Positions 1 to 11,752 of a stretch of 64,000 bases of DNA are shown here, piece by piece (the stretch's first letter is position 1; each line of letters starts with the position of its first letter). The notes below the pieces were generated by a model. The model worked only from the letters and a program-made list of their open reading frames with translations, ran no database searches and was not told where the DNA came from. The DNA comes from Lentilactobacillus senioris DSM 24302 = JCM 17472 (lineage in GTDB: Bacteria; Bacillota; Bacilli; Lactobacillales; Lactobacillaceae), in assembly GCF_001436555.1 (NCBI RefSeq), contig NZ_AYZR01000004.1, forward strand, positions 186,001 through 250,000, read 5' to 3'. The translations under genes were made by a program, and so were the position numbers.

Positions 1-1873
1 CGGTTCCCAAGAGAGTTGTAAAGAAGAGGTCTTTATCAACATCACTACTACGATCAGCAACGTTGATCACAGCTTGAATTTTTTCACCCGAATCAATATT
101 AAGCAAGTTAATAATCGGAATTCCCTTAGCGGCACGACCGTATTCAGGAATTTCGTACCCTTTCATCCGGTAAACTTTTCCGGCATCGGTAAAGAAGAGC
201 AAAATATCGTGGGTAGAGGTTGAAACCAAGTGTTCAATGAAATCGTCGTCATGAACACCCATACCTTGGACCCCACGACCACCACGATTTTGCGCCTTGA
301 ACTCGGTAGTTGGAAGTCGTTTGATGTAGCCGTTATGAGTCAAACTAACGATTACGTCTTCTTCTTCGATCAAGTCTTCGTCTTCTAGACTAAGAACTTC
401 TCCAACTAGTAATTCAGTTCGCCGATCATCGCCAAACTTATCTTGAATTTCCAAGAGTTCTTGGTAAATGATTTCGTTAACGCGCTCGCGACTAGCCAAA
501 ATTTCTTTGTAGTTTTCAATGGCCTTCATCAAGTCATTGTATTCTTTTTCAACTTTTTCACGTTCCAAACCAGTCAAACGAACTAACCGCATATCTAAGA
601 TCGCTTGAGATTGCTTATCACTTAACCCAAATTGACTCATCAATTCGTTTTTAGCAATTTCACCAGTTTGAGATCCCCGAATAATCGCAATGATGGCATC
701 AATATGGTCTAACGCAATCCGTAAACCTTCTAAGATGTGGGCTCTAGCTTGCGCTTTCTTCAATTCGTAAGCTGTCCGGCGTTTGATAACTTCCACTTGG
801 TGTTCCAAGTAGTAGGTCAAGATTTCTTTTAAGCTAAGCACTTGTGGCGTGCCTTTAACAATTGCCAACATGTTGAAGCTAAATGAAGTCTGCATCAAGG
901 TTAGCTTGTAAAGGTTATTTAAGATTACTTCGGCACTAGCATCCCGGCGTACATCAATTACGATTCGCATTCCTTCTCGGTCAGACTCATCGTTAACATC
1001 AGTGATGCCTTCGATCCGTTTTTCCCGAGCTAGTTCAGCAATTCGTTCAATCAATTTAGCCTTGTTAACCATGTAAGGAATTTCGGTGGCCACGATTCTT
1101 TGCTTACCGTTAGCATCACCTTCAATTTCTACCCGCGCTCTTAAAGTAATTGAACCCTTTCCAGTTTCGTAGGCTTTTCTGATTCCAGATTTGCCCATTA
1201 CAACTCCTCCCGTTGGGAAGTCAGGTCCCGGAAGAACTTCCATTAGGTCAGCAGTGGTAGCGTCTGGATTATTCATCAAGACGTGAATAGCACTAATAAC
1301 TTCAGAAAGGTTGTGCGGTGGAATGTTAGTAGCCATCCCAACGGCAATCCCAGATGCCCCGTTGACTAACAGGTTAGGAAAACGCGCTGGTAAAACGGAT
1401 GGTTCCCGTTCAGTGCCATCATAGTTATCTTGAAAATCAATTGTATCTTTATTGATATCTCGAATCATTTCCATGGCGATTTTGCTCAACCGAGCTTCGG
1501 TATACCGCATAGCAGCAGCCCCATCACCATCGACAGACCCAAAGTTACCATGTCCATCAACTAACATATAGCGGTAACTAAATTCTTGAGCCATTCGTAC
1601 CATTGATTCGTAAACGGCAGTATCCCCATGGGGGTGATACTTACCCAAAACGTCCCCAACAATTCTGGCAGACTTTTTGTATGGTTTATCAGGGGTAACC
1701 CCTAATTCGTGCATATCATATAAAATTCGCCGGTGAACCGGTTTTAATCCATCTCGAACGTCTGGTAACGCCCGAGCAACAATAACACTCATTGCGTAGT
1801 CAAGAAATGACGTCCGCATTTTTTTAGATAAGTCAATTTCAGTAACATGACTTTCAAAATTTTCTTCGGCCAA
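1..1873 (-). CDS. gyrA: DNA gyrase subunit A, 3' part missing
   Basis: Type II topoisomerase A subunit, which breaks and rejoins DNA and works with GyrB to introduce negative supercoils. About 624 N-terminal residues are present; the window edge removes the rest of the C-terminal beta-propeller. The start is TTG at 1873 (M-A-E-E-N-F-E-S-H), preceded by GGAGG at 1883-1887. The breakage-reunion core is clear: [20 protein letters not shown], the quinolone-determining stretch [15 protein letters not shown], and [20 protein letters not shown] with its catalytic tyrosine region. The residue matching E. coli Ser83 is Thr (GDTAVYE). It lies directly downstream of gyrB on the same strand, the usual arrangement. 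Identification is certain. ParC is ruled out by the gyrB neighbourhood and origin location. Confidence 0.97.
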   Translation of the reverse strand, partial: MAEENFESHVTEIDLSKKMRTSFLDYAMSVIVARALPDVRDGLKPVHRRILYDMHELGVTPDKPYKKSARIVGDVLGKYHPHGDTAVYESMVRMAQEFSYRYMLVDGHGNFGSVDGDGAAAMRYTEARLSKIAMEMIRDINKDTIDFQDNYDGTEREPSVLPARFPNLLVNGASGIAVGMATNIPPHNLSEVISAIHVLMNNPDATTADLMEVLPGPDFPTGGVVMGKSGIRKAYETGKGSITLRARVEIEGDANGKQRIVATEIPYMVNKAKLIERIAELAREKRIEGITDVNDESDREGMRIVIDVRRDASAEVILNNLYKLTLMQTSFSFNMLAIVKGTPQVLSLKEILTYYLEHQVEVIKRRTAYELKKAQARAHILEGLRIALDHIDAIIAIIRGSQTGEIAKNELMSQFGLSDKQSQAILDMRLVRLTGLEREKVEKEYNDLMKAIENYKEILASRERVNEIIYQELLEIQDKFGDDRRTELLVGEVLSLEDEDLIEEEDVIVSLTHNGYIKRLPTTEFKAQNRGGRGVQGMGVHDDDFIEHLVSTSTHDILLFFTDAGKVYRMKGYEIPEYGRAAKGIPIINLLNIDSGEKIQAVINVADRSSDVDKDLFFTTLLGT

Positions 1874-1904
1874 GCTGTCTAACCTCCATTCTTGGTCAGG
1901 TGAT

Positions 1905-1920
1905 TGTTTCACGTGAAACT
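1905..1920. promoter_or_regulatory. parS: parS centromere-like site
   Basis: The 16-mer TGTTTCACGTGAAACT lies between gyrB and gyrA. It matches the bacterial ParB-binding consensus TGTTNCACGTGAAACA at all positions except the last base. Such sites cluster around oriC in Firmicutes. Binding by ParB is inferred; parB itself is not in the window. Confidence 0.85.
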
Positions 1921-1968
1921 ACATTGGTACACTAGGATTTTTCCTAATCCTAACAGTGTTTCACAACA

Positions 1969-5025
<3,057 letters not shown>

Positions 5026-5026
<1 letters not shown>

Positions 5027-5253
5027 TAATCCGCCTGTTTAGTCCGAATAAAAAACATGCCTTCCCCAGGTACATCAACATTATCACCATCATATAATTT
5101 CCGGCCCCGGCGATCATCGGGTTCATCGTTGACACTGACGGCATTTTCCTTCAAATACCACTTAGCCTGACCGCCACTACTAATAATGGATTCTTCTTTT
5201 AGTAGTTGGCCTAAAGTGATGTATTCACCGCTAACAAAAACTTCTTTTTTCAC
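5026..5253 (-). CDS. yaaA: S4-domain RNA-binding protein YaaA/RlbA
   Basis: Small S4-domain protein encoded beside recF in most Firmicutes; family members bind RNA and have been linked to ribosome biogenesis. The chosen start is GTG at 5253, giving 75 residues ([19 protein letters not shown]), because AAAGGTGG lies just 5' of it. An upstream in-frame GTG at 5265 would sit on top of that ribosome-binding site. The S4 core is visible: [34 protein letters not shown]. Its stop codon overlaps the recF start by one base. Confidence 0.93.
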
Positions 5254-5466
5254 AGTTTCACCCACCTTTGTCTGATACTAATTATACACTTTTAAACCTA
5301 AAATGTACATCGAATTCGGCTATATAAGCCCTCTGAGCGTTTTTAGTTTCATTTGATATTTTTTTCCACCAAAGGACAAAATGGCTAAAAACTAAATTAT
5401 GCGAATTTTAGTCGTTTTTACGCCTTTTTTTTAAAACTGACCAACCAAATTATCATTTTCCACCAA

Positions 5467-5501
5467 AAAAGCTCAGCACCTGATTTAGGTACTGAGCTTT
5501 T
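5467..5501 (-). terminator. dnaN terminator
   Basis: Hairpin with arms AAAAGCTCAG / CTGAGCTTTT and inner ACCT / AGGT pairs. It lies 20 bases past the dnaN stop, and a run of T follows on the minus strand. It separates the dnaA-dnaN unit from yaaA-recF-gyrB. Confidence 0.88.
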
Positions 5502-5520
5502 CACAAACTTAACAAGCCTT

Positions 5521-6660
5521 TTAGAACGTTCTAATTGGGGTAATCAATTGAATAAAGCTTTCGCCATCCTCACTAGGCATCAGCGTAAATGGCCGAAGTG
5601 GTGAAGTAAAATCAATGTTGACGTTAGTTTGGCCAAAAGAACGCAAGGCATCCTTCATGTAATCAGGGTTAAAGGAAATTTCAAGTTGGTTTCCTTCAAC
5701 TGAGCGAGGTTCCATTGCTTCTTCAACGTTTCCGACATCTGGTGAATTACCGTAGATGGTAACAATTTGTTGATCAGGATCGATAGTTAACTTAACCACG
5801 TTATTTCGTGATTCATGAGAAAGTAAGGAAGCCCGTTCAACTGAAGCCAATAATTCGTGGGCATCAAATTGAATTCTGGTATCGAATTCGGTTGGGATTA
5901 ACCGAGTAGTATCTGGGTAGTTACCTTCTAATAATCTGGAATAAAACATAGTGTCACCCAACATGAACAACACTTGGTTTTCAGTTACTAACAACGTAAC
6001 GTTAGTTTGATCATCAGCAATCATTTTAGTCAGTTCAGTAAGGCTGTGACCCGGTATTACAAAATCGTAATGGCCGTTAACAGGTTGATCTAGCACTACT
6101 TTGCGTTGACTTAACCGGTGACTATCAGTAGCAACTGCCATTAAGGAATTATCATCGATGGTGAAGTGAACCCCGGTTAAAATTGGTCGACTTTCTTGGT
6201 TAGAAACCGCCATAACGGTTTGACTAACTACTTCTTTGAAGATATCTGCAGATAATGTAATTGAATCATTGGTATCAATTTCTGGTAAATGAGGGTAATT
6301 TCCTGCATCTAACCCATTGATTTCAAAAGAAGATTGACCAGATGTAATTTTAGTTTGGAAATTATCGCTAACTTCTAAAGTCAAAGTTTCCATTGGTAAC
6401 TTCTTAACGATTTCAGTAAAAAATCTGGCGGGTAACACAATGTTACCTGCTTCTGAAATTACTAATTGGTTGTCTGGATCTTCGATTTGCACTGTTGTTT
6501 CAATCGAAATATCCGCATTACTACCAGTTAACACTAGTCCCGTTACGTCAGCTGATAATTTTAAGCCAGTTAAAATAGGAATCGTGGTTTTTGATGAAAT
6601 TGCTCTAGAAACGGTGTTTAAAGCCTTAATGAATGCGGCTCTGTTGATTGAAAGTTTCAT
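5521..6660 (-). CDS. dnaN: DNA polymerase III sliding clamp (beta subunit)
   Basis: Processivity clamp that encircles DNA and tethers PolC/DnaE; it acts as a dimer of three-domain protomers. It has 379 residues, the standard length, starting MKLSINRAAFIKALNTV. Domain landmarks include TIPILTGLKL, VVSQTVMAVSNQESRPILTG in the middle domain and the C-terminal hydrophobic-pocket residues near LMPSEDGESFIQLITPIRTF (family ending -TPxR). It follows dnaA in the same direction across the 330-bp origin spacer and ends at a strong hairpin terminator. The ribosome-binding site GGGAGG lies about 11 bases 5' of the ATG. Confidence 0.98.
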   Translation of the reverse strand: MKLSINRAAFIKALNTVSRAISSKTTIPILTGLKLSADVTGLVLTGSNADISIETTVQIEDPDNQLVISEAGNIVLPARFFTEIVKKLPMETLTLEVSDNFQTKITSGQSSFEINGLDAGNYPHLPEIDTNDSITLSADIFKEVVSQTVMAVSNQESRPILTGVHFTIDDNSLMAVATDSHRLSQRKVVLDQPVNGHYDFVIPGHSLTELTKMIADDQTNVTLLVTENQVLFMLGDTMFYSRLLEGNYPDTTRLIPTEFDTRIQFDAHELLASVERASLLSHESRNNVVKLTIDPDQQIVTIYGNSPDVGNVEEAMEPRSVEGNQLEISFNPDYMKDALRSFGQTNVNIDFTSPLRPFTLMPSEDGESFIQLITPIRTF

Positions 6661-6715
6661 AAAATGAAGATACCTCCCGGAAAGTGGTGTGTTATTTACT
6701 TAAGTAATAAAAAGA

Positions 6716-6752
6716 TAGAAGCAGTAGTAGGGGTTGTGGATGCTGTGGAAAA
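6716..6752 (+). other. DnaA-trio element with two abutting DnaA boxes
   Basis: Read 3' to 5' on the plus strand, five successive triplets GAT, GAT, GAC, GAA, GAT occupy 6730 down to 6716. They are followed 3' by GGG and then two DnaA-box-like 9-mers in direct contact (6735-6743 and 6744-6752). This is the order described for the Bacillus subtilis basal unwinding system: boxes, GC-rich cluster, trios, AT-rich duplex. AT-rich DNA lies beyond it toward dnaN. The sequence match is direct; the melting function is inferred. Confidence 0.75.
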
Positions 6753-6921
6753 CTCTGGAAAGTGTTTATTTATCAAGTTATCCCCATGTGGATAAGTGTG
6801 TGCACAACTCTTGCTTTTATCCTCTGTTTATCAACAGTATTATACCATTGAGTTTTACAAAATACGGCTTAGATAAAAAATCGGCTGAAATTATTTTAAT
6901 AATTAAGTTAACTTAGCAAAC

Positions 6922-6969
6922 AAAAATCTGGATTAACCCATATTAACGACGGGTTAACCCAGATTTTTT
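6922..6969 (-). terminator. dnaA terminator
   Basis: Long hairpin with arms AAAATCTGGATTAACCC and GGGTTAACCCAGATTTT around a loop of about 11 bases, 21 bases past the dnaA stop. T/A runs on both sides make it potentially bidirectional. Confidence 0.87.
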
Positions 6970-6989
6970 ATTAGAATGGCAGTGTTACG

Positions 6990-8342
6990 TTAGTTATTTA
7001 GTGCATTTTTTAAATCTTTAACAGCTTTTTGAACGTCAGCGTCCACTTTGATGACTTCACCAATTTTTTCGCAAGCGTGAATAACGGTGGTATGATCTTT
7101 GCCGCCAAATTCCTTACCAATCTTAGGTAGGGAGTTGGAGGTCAATTCACGAGAAAGATACATAGCGATCTGGCGAGGCATTACGATTGATTTAAGGCGC
7201 TTTTTGCCTTTTAAGTCACTAAGAGAAACGTGGAAATAATCGGCAACCTTATTTTGAATGTCAGCAATTGACAATTCATGATGTTCGTTGGCTAAGTTCA
7301 TTCCCCGTAAAGCTTCGTAAACTAACGCTGTAGTAATTGGTTCTTTTCGAAGCTTGGCGTAGGCTTGAACTCTAGAAAGGGCTCCTTCAAGTTCTCGGAC
7401 GTTAGAATCAATTTGGCCCGCGATATAACTAAGAGTTTCATTAGGAATATCCAACTGATCCGCTTCAGCTTTGGCCCGCAAAATAGCAATTCGGGTTTCT
7501 AAGTCTGGTGGAGTGATGTCAACAGGTAGGCCCCAGGCAAAACGAGAAACTAACCGTTCTTGTAACTTGGGGATTTCTTGTGGCATCCGATCTGAAGTTA
7601 AGACAATTTGTTTGCCATTATTATAGAGATCGTTGAAGGTATGGAAGAATTCTTCTTGGGTCCCTTCTTTTTCTGCAAAAAATTGAATATCATCGACCAT
7701 TAAAATATCAACGTTACGGTATTCTTTGCGAAAAGCTTCCGTTTGGTTGGTTTGAATGGCATTAATGAAATCATTGGTGAAGGCTTCACTAGTTACGTAC
7801 TTAACGTTAACGTTGGGATCGTCTTCTAACATCCGATTACCAATCGCTTGCATCAAGTGGGTTTTTCCTAGACCAACTCCCCCGTAGAAAAACAAGGGAT
7901 TGTACAGTTTTCCGGGCTCTTCTGAGACTACTAACGCAGCGGCGTGGGCCATTTGGTTTCCCTTACCGATAACGAAATTTTCAAAAGTATAGGCCGGATT
8001 AATATGATTTTCCTTACTAAAGGAGAAGTCGGTTTGTTCGACTTTTTGGGCCGGTGCAGTTTCAGCTTTTTTCGGCTCTTCGTATTTCTTGAGATCGTCT
8101 TCTAAAATAAATTTGGGTTCGATATTGCCCTTTGTAGTGATGTAGGCATATTCGATCAAATTTTGGACGAGCTGGGATTGCCAATAATCACGGTGCAATT
8201 CAGAAGGTAAGGCTAGCGTTAACGTTTGACCATCGAAAGCGACCGGAATAACCGGTTTAATCCAGGTGTCGTACGTAAGTGGAGCCATGCTTTGCTGAAA
8301 TTTTTTGGCGAGTTCATCCCATAATGTGTCTTTATCAAGCAC
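6990..8342 (-). CDS. dnaA: Chromosomal replication initiator DnaA
   Basis: AAA+ initiator that binds DnaA boxes and melts oriC. I chose GTG at 8342 ([17 protein letters not shown], 450 residues): AAGGGGGA lies 7 bases upstream, while the in-frame ATG at 8363 would put that ribosome-binding site inside the gene and add seven atypical residues. Domain I is residues 1-80, with a short linker about 85-120. AAA+ domain III follows ([16 protein letters not shown], Walker [14 protein letters not shown], Walker [11 protein letters not shown], sensor TSDRMP). The C-terminal DNA-binding domain IV carries the signature [19 protein letters not shown]. DnaA boxes and probable promoter elements lie directly upstream, which suggests autoregulation. 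Confidence 0.98.
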   Translation of the reverse strand: MLDKDTLWDELAKKFQQSMAPLTYDTWIKPVIPVAFDGQTLTLALPSELHRDYWQSQLVQNLIEYAYITTKGNIEPKFILEDDLKKYEEPKKAETAPAQKVEQTDFSFSKENHINPAYTFENFVIGKGNQMAHAAALVVSEEPGKLYNPLFFYGGVGLGKTHLMQAIGNRMLEDDPNVNVKYVTSEAFTNDFINAIQTNQTEAFRKEYRNVDILMVDDIQFFAEKEGTQEEFFHTFNDLYNNGKQIVLTSDRMPQEIPKLQERLVSRFAWGLPVDITPPDLETRIAILRAKAEADQLDIPNETLSYIAGQIDSNVRELEGALSRVQAYAKLRKEPITTALVYEALRGMNLANEHHELSIADIQNKVADYFHVSLSDLKGKKRLKSIVMPRQIAMYLSRELTSNSLPKIGKEFGGKDHTTVIHACEKIGEVIKVDADVQKAVKDLKNALNN

Positions 8343-8387
8343 GAGTGGGTCCCCCTTAGTCATTCGTTACAAAATTCATGCAAATTT

Positions 8388-8720
8388 ATTTTAGCACTGA
8401 TTATAAAAGTTTTCCACAGGTAAAAATAGGTTGTGGAAAATTGTTTCACAGCTAGGAATAGGGTTTTCCACAGGGGTGTTTATAAACATCGTTTTTGAGT
8501 ATTTGGTTTCAGTTGTTACCAAGTATCTGTGGATAAGTTGGTCTAGTATTATCAATGGATTTGCGGGATTTTTTAATAGTTATCCACAAGTTGTGCACAG
8601 CTGTTTTACCCGCCTGTTTACTTGTGGAAAAACCGTTAATAAACCTGTTAGTTGTTCCGCTACCAAAATTGAGTTATCCACAGCAATTGTTCATGAAACA
8701 ATTTATTTTGTTCAAAAAAT
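8388..8720. other. oriC: oriC, upstream of dnaA (DnaA-box cluster and dnaA promoter region)
   Basis: Box matches lie at 8410-8418 and 8464-8472 (TTTTCCACA), 8432-8440 and 8624-8632 (TGTGGAAAA), 8528-8536 (TGTGGATAA, perfect), and 8580-8588 and 8674-8682 (TTATCCACA, perfect). An extended -10 for dnaA (TGCTAAAAT on the minus strand, 8388-8396) and a TATAAT at 8400-8405 sit beside the first box. The spacer 8343-8844 holds no gene; the open frames across it are by-products of the repeated boxes. Confidence 0.9.
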
Positions 8721-8745
8721 TACCGGTATTTTTGAAATTGACGGT

Positions 8746-8773
8746 TTGCGCTAACTTCTATTTATGGTATTAT
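8746..8773 (+). promoter_or_regulatory. rpmH promoter
   Basis: TTGCGC at 8746-8751 and TATTAT at 8768-8773 are separated by 16 bases. The gene begins 71 bases further on, leaving a short 5' leader with AAAGGAGG. The -35 is weak against consensus, so the exact boxes are tentative. Confidence 0.55.
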
Positions 8774-8844
8774 GTTTAAGAAATGCATTTGAACATAAAA
8801 TTAATGCTTAAACGCGACACTAACAAAAGGAGGATTCTTTAGTT

Positions 8845-8979
8845 ATGAAGAGAACTTATCAACCAAAGAAGCGTCATCGCGCTCGCGTTCATGGTTTCCG
8901 TAAGCGAATGAGTACCAGCAATGGTCGTAAAGTGTTAGCACGCCGACGTCAAAAAGGTAGAAAAGTATTGTCTGCATAG
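8845..8979 (+). CDS. rpmH: 50S ribosomal protein L34
   Basis: Very basic 44-residue ribosomal protein of the large subunit. The sequence begins [20 protein letters not shown], continues [15 protein letters not shown] and ends QKGRKVLSA, the canonical L34 pattern. AAAGGAGG is 10 bases upstream of the ATG. It starts the rightward rpmH-rnpA-yidC unit next to oriC and is followed at once by a hairpin that may partly separate its strong transcription from rnpA. Confidence 0.98.
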   Translation: MKRTYQPKKRHRARVHGFRKRMSTSNGRKVLARRRQKGRKVLSA

Positions 8980-9006
8980 ACCACTGACCATTCAGTGGTC
9001 TTTTTC
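8978..9006 (+). terminator. rpmH terminator/attenuating hairpin
   Basis: Arms AGACCACTGA / TTCAGTGGTCT followed by TTTTTC, overlapping the rpmH stop codon. Since rnpA begins 30 bases later with no clear new promoter, read-through at reduced level is likely. Confidence 0.85.
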
Positions 9007-9034
9007 ATTTTTTAGACAGTTTTGGAGATGGATC

Positions 9035-9415
9035 ATGCGAAAATCATACCGGGTTAAAAAAGAAGCAGACTTTCAGACTGTTTTTGAAACCCATAATTCA
9101 ATCGCTAATCGACAATTTGTTATCTATTCTCTGGATAAACCGGGTCAACCTCATTTTCGGGTTGGTATTTCGGTAGGAAAGAAAATTGGTAACGCAGTGC
9201 ACCGGAATTGGGTCAAACGCCGAATTAGACAATCATTGTTAGAGTTAAAGCCCCAATTACGGCAAGACGTTGATTTTATTGTTATTGCGCGCCCATCAAC
9301 CGATGGCATGTCAATGGCTGAAATCAAACGTGGCTTAATTCACGCCTTAAAATTAGCAAAGTTGCTAGACTTTGCAGATGATGATGAGGAATCAACAATT
9401 GAAGAAAAGAATTAA
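9035..9415 (+). CDS. rnpA: Ribonuclease P protein component
   Basis: Protein cofactor that binds the RNase P RNA and pre-tRNA leader for 5' tRNA maturation. It has 126 residues; the family is usually 110-125. It begins [17 protein letters not shown]. The diagnostic RNR-type motif is [17 protein letters not shown] near residues 52-70, preceded by [14 protein letters not shown]. The C-terminus is acidic ([12 protein letters not shown]) and reads into the start of yidC. It sits in the conserved rpmH-rnpA-yidC-jag neighbourhood. Confidence 0.97.
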   Translation: MRKSYRVKKEADFQTVFETHNSIANRQFVIYSLDKPGQPHFRVGISVGKKIGNAVHRNWVKRRIRQSLLELKPQLRQDVDFIVIARPSTDGMSMAEIKRGLIHALKLAKLLDFADDDEESTIEEKN

Positions 9416-10235
9416 AAAAATCAGTGCTTTACTGGCCATGCTCAGTTTGACTGTCTTTTTAACGGCCTGTAGCAACGCACCGATCACTGAACATAGTACC
9501 GGTTTGTGGGATGGCTTAATCGTTTTAAACTTCTCACGAGCTATTATCTGGCTTTCTAAATTCTTCAACGATAATTATGGGATCGGGATTATCATCTTTA
9601 CCATTATTATCCGGATTATCATTTTACCGTTGATGATTTTCCAAACGCGCAGTATGCGGAAAACACAAGAAATTCAACCGCAATTAAAGGCATTGCAACA
9701 AAAGTATTCTTCTAAAGATACTGAAACAATGCAAAAATTGCAGGAAGAACAACGGAAGTTATACGCCGAAGCTGGTGTTAACCCAATTGCCGGTTGTTTG
9801 CCATTGGTAATCCAATTACCAATCATCTTCGCTTTGTATCAAGCTATCTGGCGAACTAGCGTTTTGCGGACGGGTCACTTCTTGTGGTTACAATTAGGGG
9901 CCAAAGATCCTTACTACATTTTGCCAATCTTGGCAGCGGTATTTACCTTCTTATCTTCATGGTTAAACATGAAGGGCCAACCAGAATCTAACTCGATGAC
10001 GACGATGATGACGGTCGGAATGCCATTAATTATCTTCTTCACGGCGTTAAATGTTCCATCTGCCTTGTCACTTTACTGGGTAGTTACTAACGCTTTCCAA
10101 GTGGGTCAAACCTTGATTATTCAAAATCCTTGGAAGATCCAACGTGAACGAGAAGAAAAAATTAAAGCTGAACGAGATCGTGAACGGGCTAAGCAAAAAG
10201 CAATTAAAAAAGCTAAAAAGAGCAAACGTAAATAA
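9399..10235 (+). CDS. yidC: Membrane protein insertase YidC (SpoIIIJ type)
   Basis: Oxa1/YidC-family insertase for membrane proteins, working alone or with SecYEG. I chose TTG at 9399, with GAGGA 8 bases upstream, giving 278 residues that begin [15 protein letters not shown] and end the signal at the lipobox LTAC; upstream ATGs at 9378-9384 lack a ribosome-binding site. It overlaps rnpA by 17 nt. About five membrane segments are visible, including [17 protein letters not shown] and [20 protein letters not shown]. The conserved membrane arginine is likely in [11 protein letters not shown]. The C-terminal tail is very basic ([15 protein letters not shown]), as is usual for ribosome contact. Confidence 0.96.
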   Translation: MKKRIKKISALLAMLSLTVFLTACSNAPITEHSTGLWDGLIVLNFSRAIIWLSKFFNDNYGIGIIIFTIIIRIIILPLMIFQTRSMRKTQEIQPQLKALQQKYSSKDTETMQKLQEEQRKLYAEAGVNPIAGCLPLVIQLPIIFALYQAIWRTSVLRTGHFLWLQLGAKDPYYILPILAAVFTFLSSWLNMKGQPESNSMTTMMTVGMPLIIFFTALNVPSALSLYWVVTNAFQVGQTLIIQNPWKIQREREEKIKAERDRERAKQKAIKKAKKSKRK

Positions 10236-10238
10236 TTA

Positions 10239-10273
10239 AAAACCACTCAGCATATTGCTGAGTGGTTTTTTTG
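10239..10273 (+). terminator. yidC terminator
   Basis: Arms AACCACTCAGCA / TGCTGAGTGGTT with loop TAT and a following T run. It lies between the convergent yidC and the leftward reductase, so it may serve both. Confidence 0.9.
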
Positions 10274-10276
10274 TCG

Positions 10277-11608
10277 TTAAACCTTACGCATGTAAGAATG
10301 GGCAATGCTAGGGAAAATATAAAGTAACCGTTCTACGTCCTCGTGTGAGGTCTTATTTTCAATAATATCAGTTAACCCATTAATGGTTTCTACAGCATCA
10401 TTGCCATAACTAACTGCTCCGACAACGATATTATCTGCGTCATAAACGATGGTAATTCCACCATTAGTTTCGTTTCCTACCTGGCGGAACCAGTCAGTCG
10501 CATAATCAAATTCGACTATATGATACTTTTCAGGATGGGCTTTGGCTTCAGCCACTTCTACTCCGACTGCGGCGATTCTAGGGGAAGTAAAAACAGTATG
10601 TGGAATGGCCGGATAATTAATGGCCGCCGTAGTTTCCTGCTTGAATAAATGAGAGAGATAAAGGGACTCGAAAATGGCGGTGGGGGTGATTTTAGGGACC
10701 GTTTTTTGAATTACATCCCCAGTAGCGTAGATACCTGGTACGTTGGTTTGGAGGTGATCATCAACTTCAATTCCGGTTGCCTCATCAAATTTGAGTCCAA
10801 TTCGATCAAGATCCATATTTTGAACGTTAGGCCGGCGACCACTAGCATCTAACACGTAATCGGCGGTTAACTGGTAGCCATCTGTACCATTCAGTTGGAT
10901 GCCAGCTGTGGTTTGCCTAGCTTGTTCTATGGATTCACTGAAGTTGAACTTAACTCCACGAGATTGCAAGTCAGAAATGATTTTTTGAACGTAAGGTTGA
11001 TAAAAGCCCCGTAAAACTTTAGTTCCCCGCAAGATGACGGTAACGTCACAACCGAATGCGTTCGCGATAGTGGCGGATTCCATTGCTACGTATCCACCAC
11101 CGATAATTGCCATTTTGGCTGGTAAGTGCTCAGTTACTAAGAAATCGGTACTATCATGAAAAAGTTCACTTCCTGGAATTTCCATTTGATGGGGATGTTG
11201 TCCCGAAACAATTACGATTTTGGTGCTGGAATAATGGTGACCGTCAATGGAAACCGTATGGTCATCTACAAACTTAGCGTGGCCGGTTAAAATGGTTACT
11301 CCTGCGTTAACTAATTTCATCCGGTTACTTTCCGATAAGCCATCGATTACTTCATGTTTGTGAGCCATCAGGTCCTCCCAGTTGAGGATAGGGGCGCCGT
11401 TAAAGCCTTTTTCCTGTAATTGTTCTACTTGGCGTAGAATTTCTACCGGGCGATCCAGGGTGATCTTAGCATTACAGCCGCGATTGGTACAAACACCGCC
11501 AAAACGGCCTTCTTCTGCAACGGCCACCTTTAATCCTGCCTGACTCATTGGAATCGCGCCATTATAGGCTCCTTGTCCGCTACCAATAAATAAAACGTCA
11601 AAATCCAT
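10277..11608 (-). CDS. Glutathione-reductase-like FAD/NAD(P) disulfide oxidoreductase
   Basis: Class I pyridine-nucleotide disulfide oxidoreductase, 443 residues. The FAD motif is at the N-terminus (FIGSGQGAYNGA) and the redox cysteine pair lies in GGVCTNRGCNAK (residues about 40-45). The NAD(P) Rossmann motif is IIGGGYVAMESA (about 170), and the second FAD motif is GIYATGDV (about 294). The C-terminal interface normally has an HPT..E motif carrying the catalytic His-Glu; here the aligned segment reads IFPSIAHSY, so His is replaced by Phe. The substrate is therefore unknown; glutathione or another low-molecular thiol is possible. It is a leftward single gene inside the otherwise conserved yidC-jag interval. 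Confidence 0.85.
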   Translation of the reverse strand: MDFDVLFIGSGQGAYNGAIPMSQAGLKVAVAEEGRFGGVCTNRGCNAKITLDRPVEILRQVEQLQEKGFNGAPILNWEDLMAHKHEVIDGLSESNRMKLVNAGVTILTGHAKFVDDHTVSIDGHHYSSTKIVIVSGQHPHQMEIPGSELFHDSTDFLVTEHLPAKMAIIGGGYVAMESATIANAFGCDVTVILRGTKVLRGFYQPYVQKIISDLQSRGVKFNFSESIEQARQTTAGIQLNGTDGYQLTADYVLDASGRRPNVQNMDLDRIGLKFDEATGIEVDDHLQTNVPGIYATGDVIQKTVPKITPTAIFESLYLSHLFKQETTAAINYPAIPHTVFTSPRIAAVGVEVAEAKAHPEKYHIVEFDYATDWFRQVGNETNGGITIVYDADNIVVGAVSYGNDAVETINGLTDIIENKTSHEDVERLLYIFPSIAHSYMRKV

Positions 11609-11689
11609 TTTGCATACCTCCCTCTTAAATTAATTTGTATTTTAACAAAAAATAGTTGGCAGAGCAGCAAAACGATTCGGCTAACCATT

Positions 11690-11719
11690 TTGGGGTTACT
11701 TCTTTATTTATGGTATTAT
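11690..11719 (+). promoter_or_regulatory. khpB promoter (tentative)
   Basis: TTGGGG at 11690-11695 and TATTAT at 11714-11719 are separated by 18 bases. The block TTTATGGTATTAT here is the same as that at the rpmH promoter, which supports a shared promoter style. The gene starts 34 bases later. Confidence 0.45.
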
Positions 11720-11752
11720 TATCATGTTAACTTTATGGTAGGAGGGTTGTTT

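Larger units (their letters stand above)
6661..6989. other. oriC: oriC, dnaA-dnaN side
   Basis: Gene-free spacer between dnaA and dnaN. It holds DnaA-box matches (consensus TTATCCACA or complement) at 6735-6743 (TGTGGATGC, weak), 6744-6752 (TGTGGAAAA), 6778-6786 (TTATCCCCA), 6787-6795 (TGTGGATAA, perfect) and 6828-6836 (TTATCAACA). The last part holds the dnaA terminator. With the second box cluster upstream of dnaA this makes a bipartite Bacillus-type origin. A DnaA-trio run next to the first two boxes is listed separately. Confidence 0.9.

Noticed and set aside
8431-8754. Open frames on the plus strand through the region upstream of dnaA
   Set aside because: They run through the DnaA-box cluster, have no ribosome-binding site and no protein-like pattern; the repeated box sequence explains them.
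11690-11752. N-terminal extension of KhpB
   Set aside because: The extra residues come from the promoter region; GTG 11753 has a proper ribosome-binding site and matches the family start.
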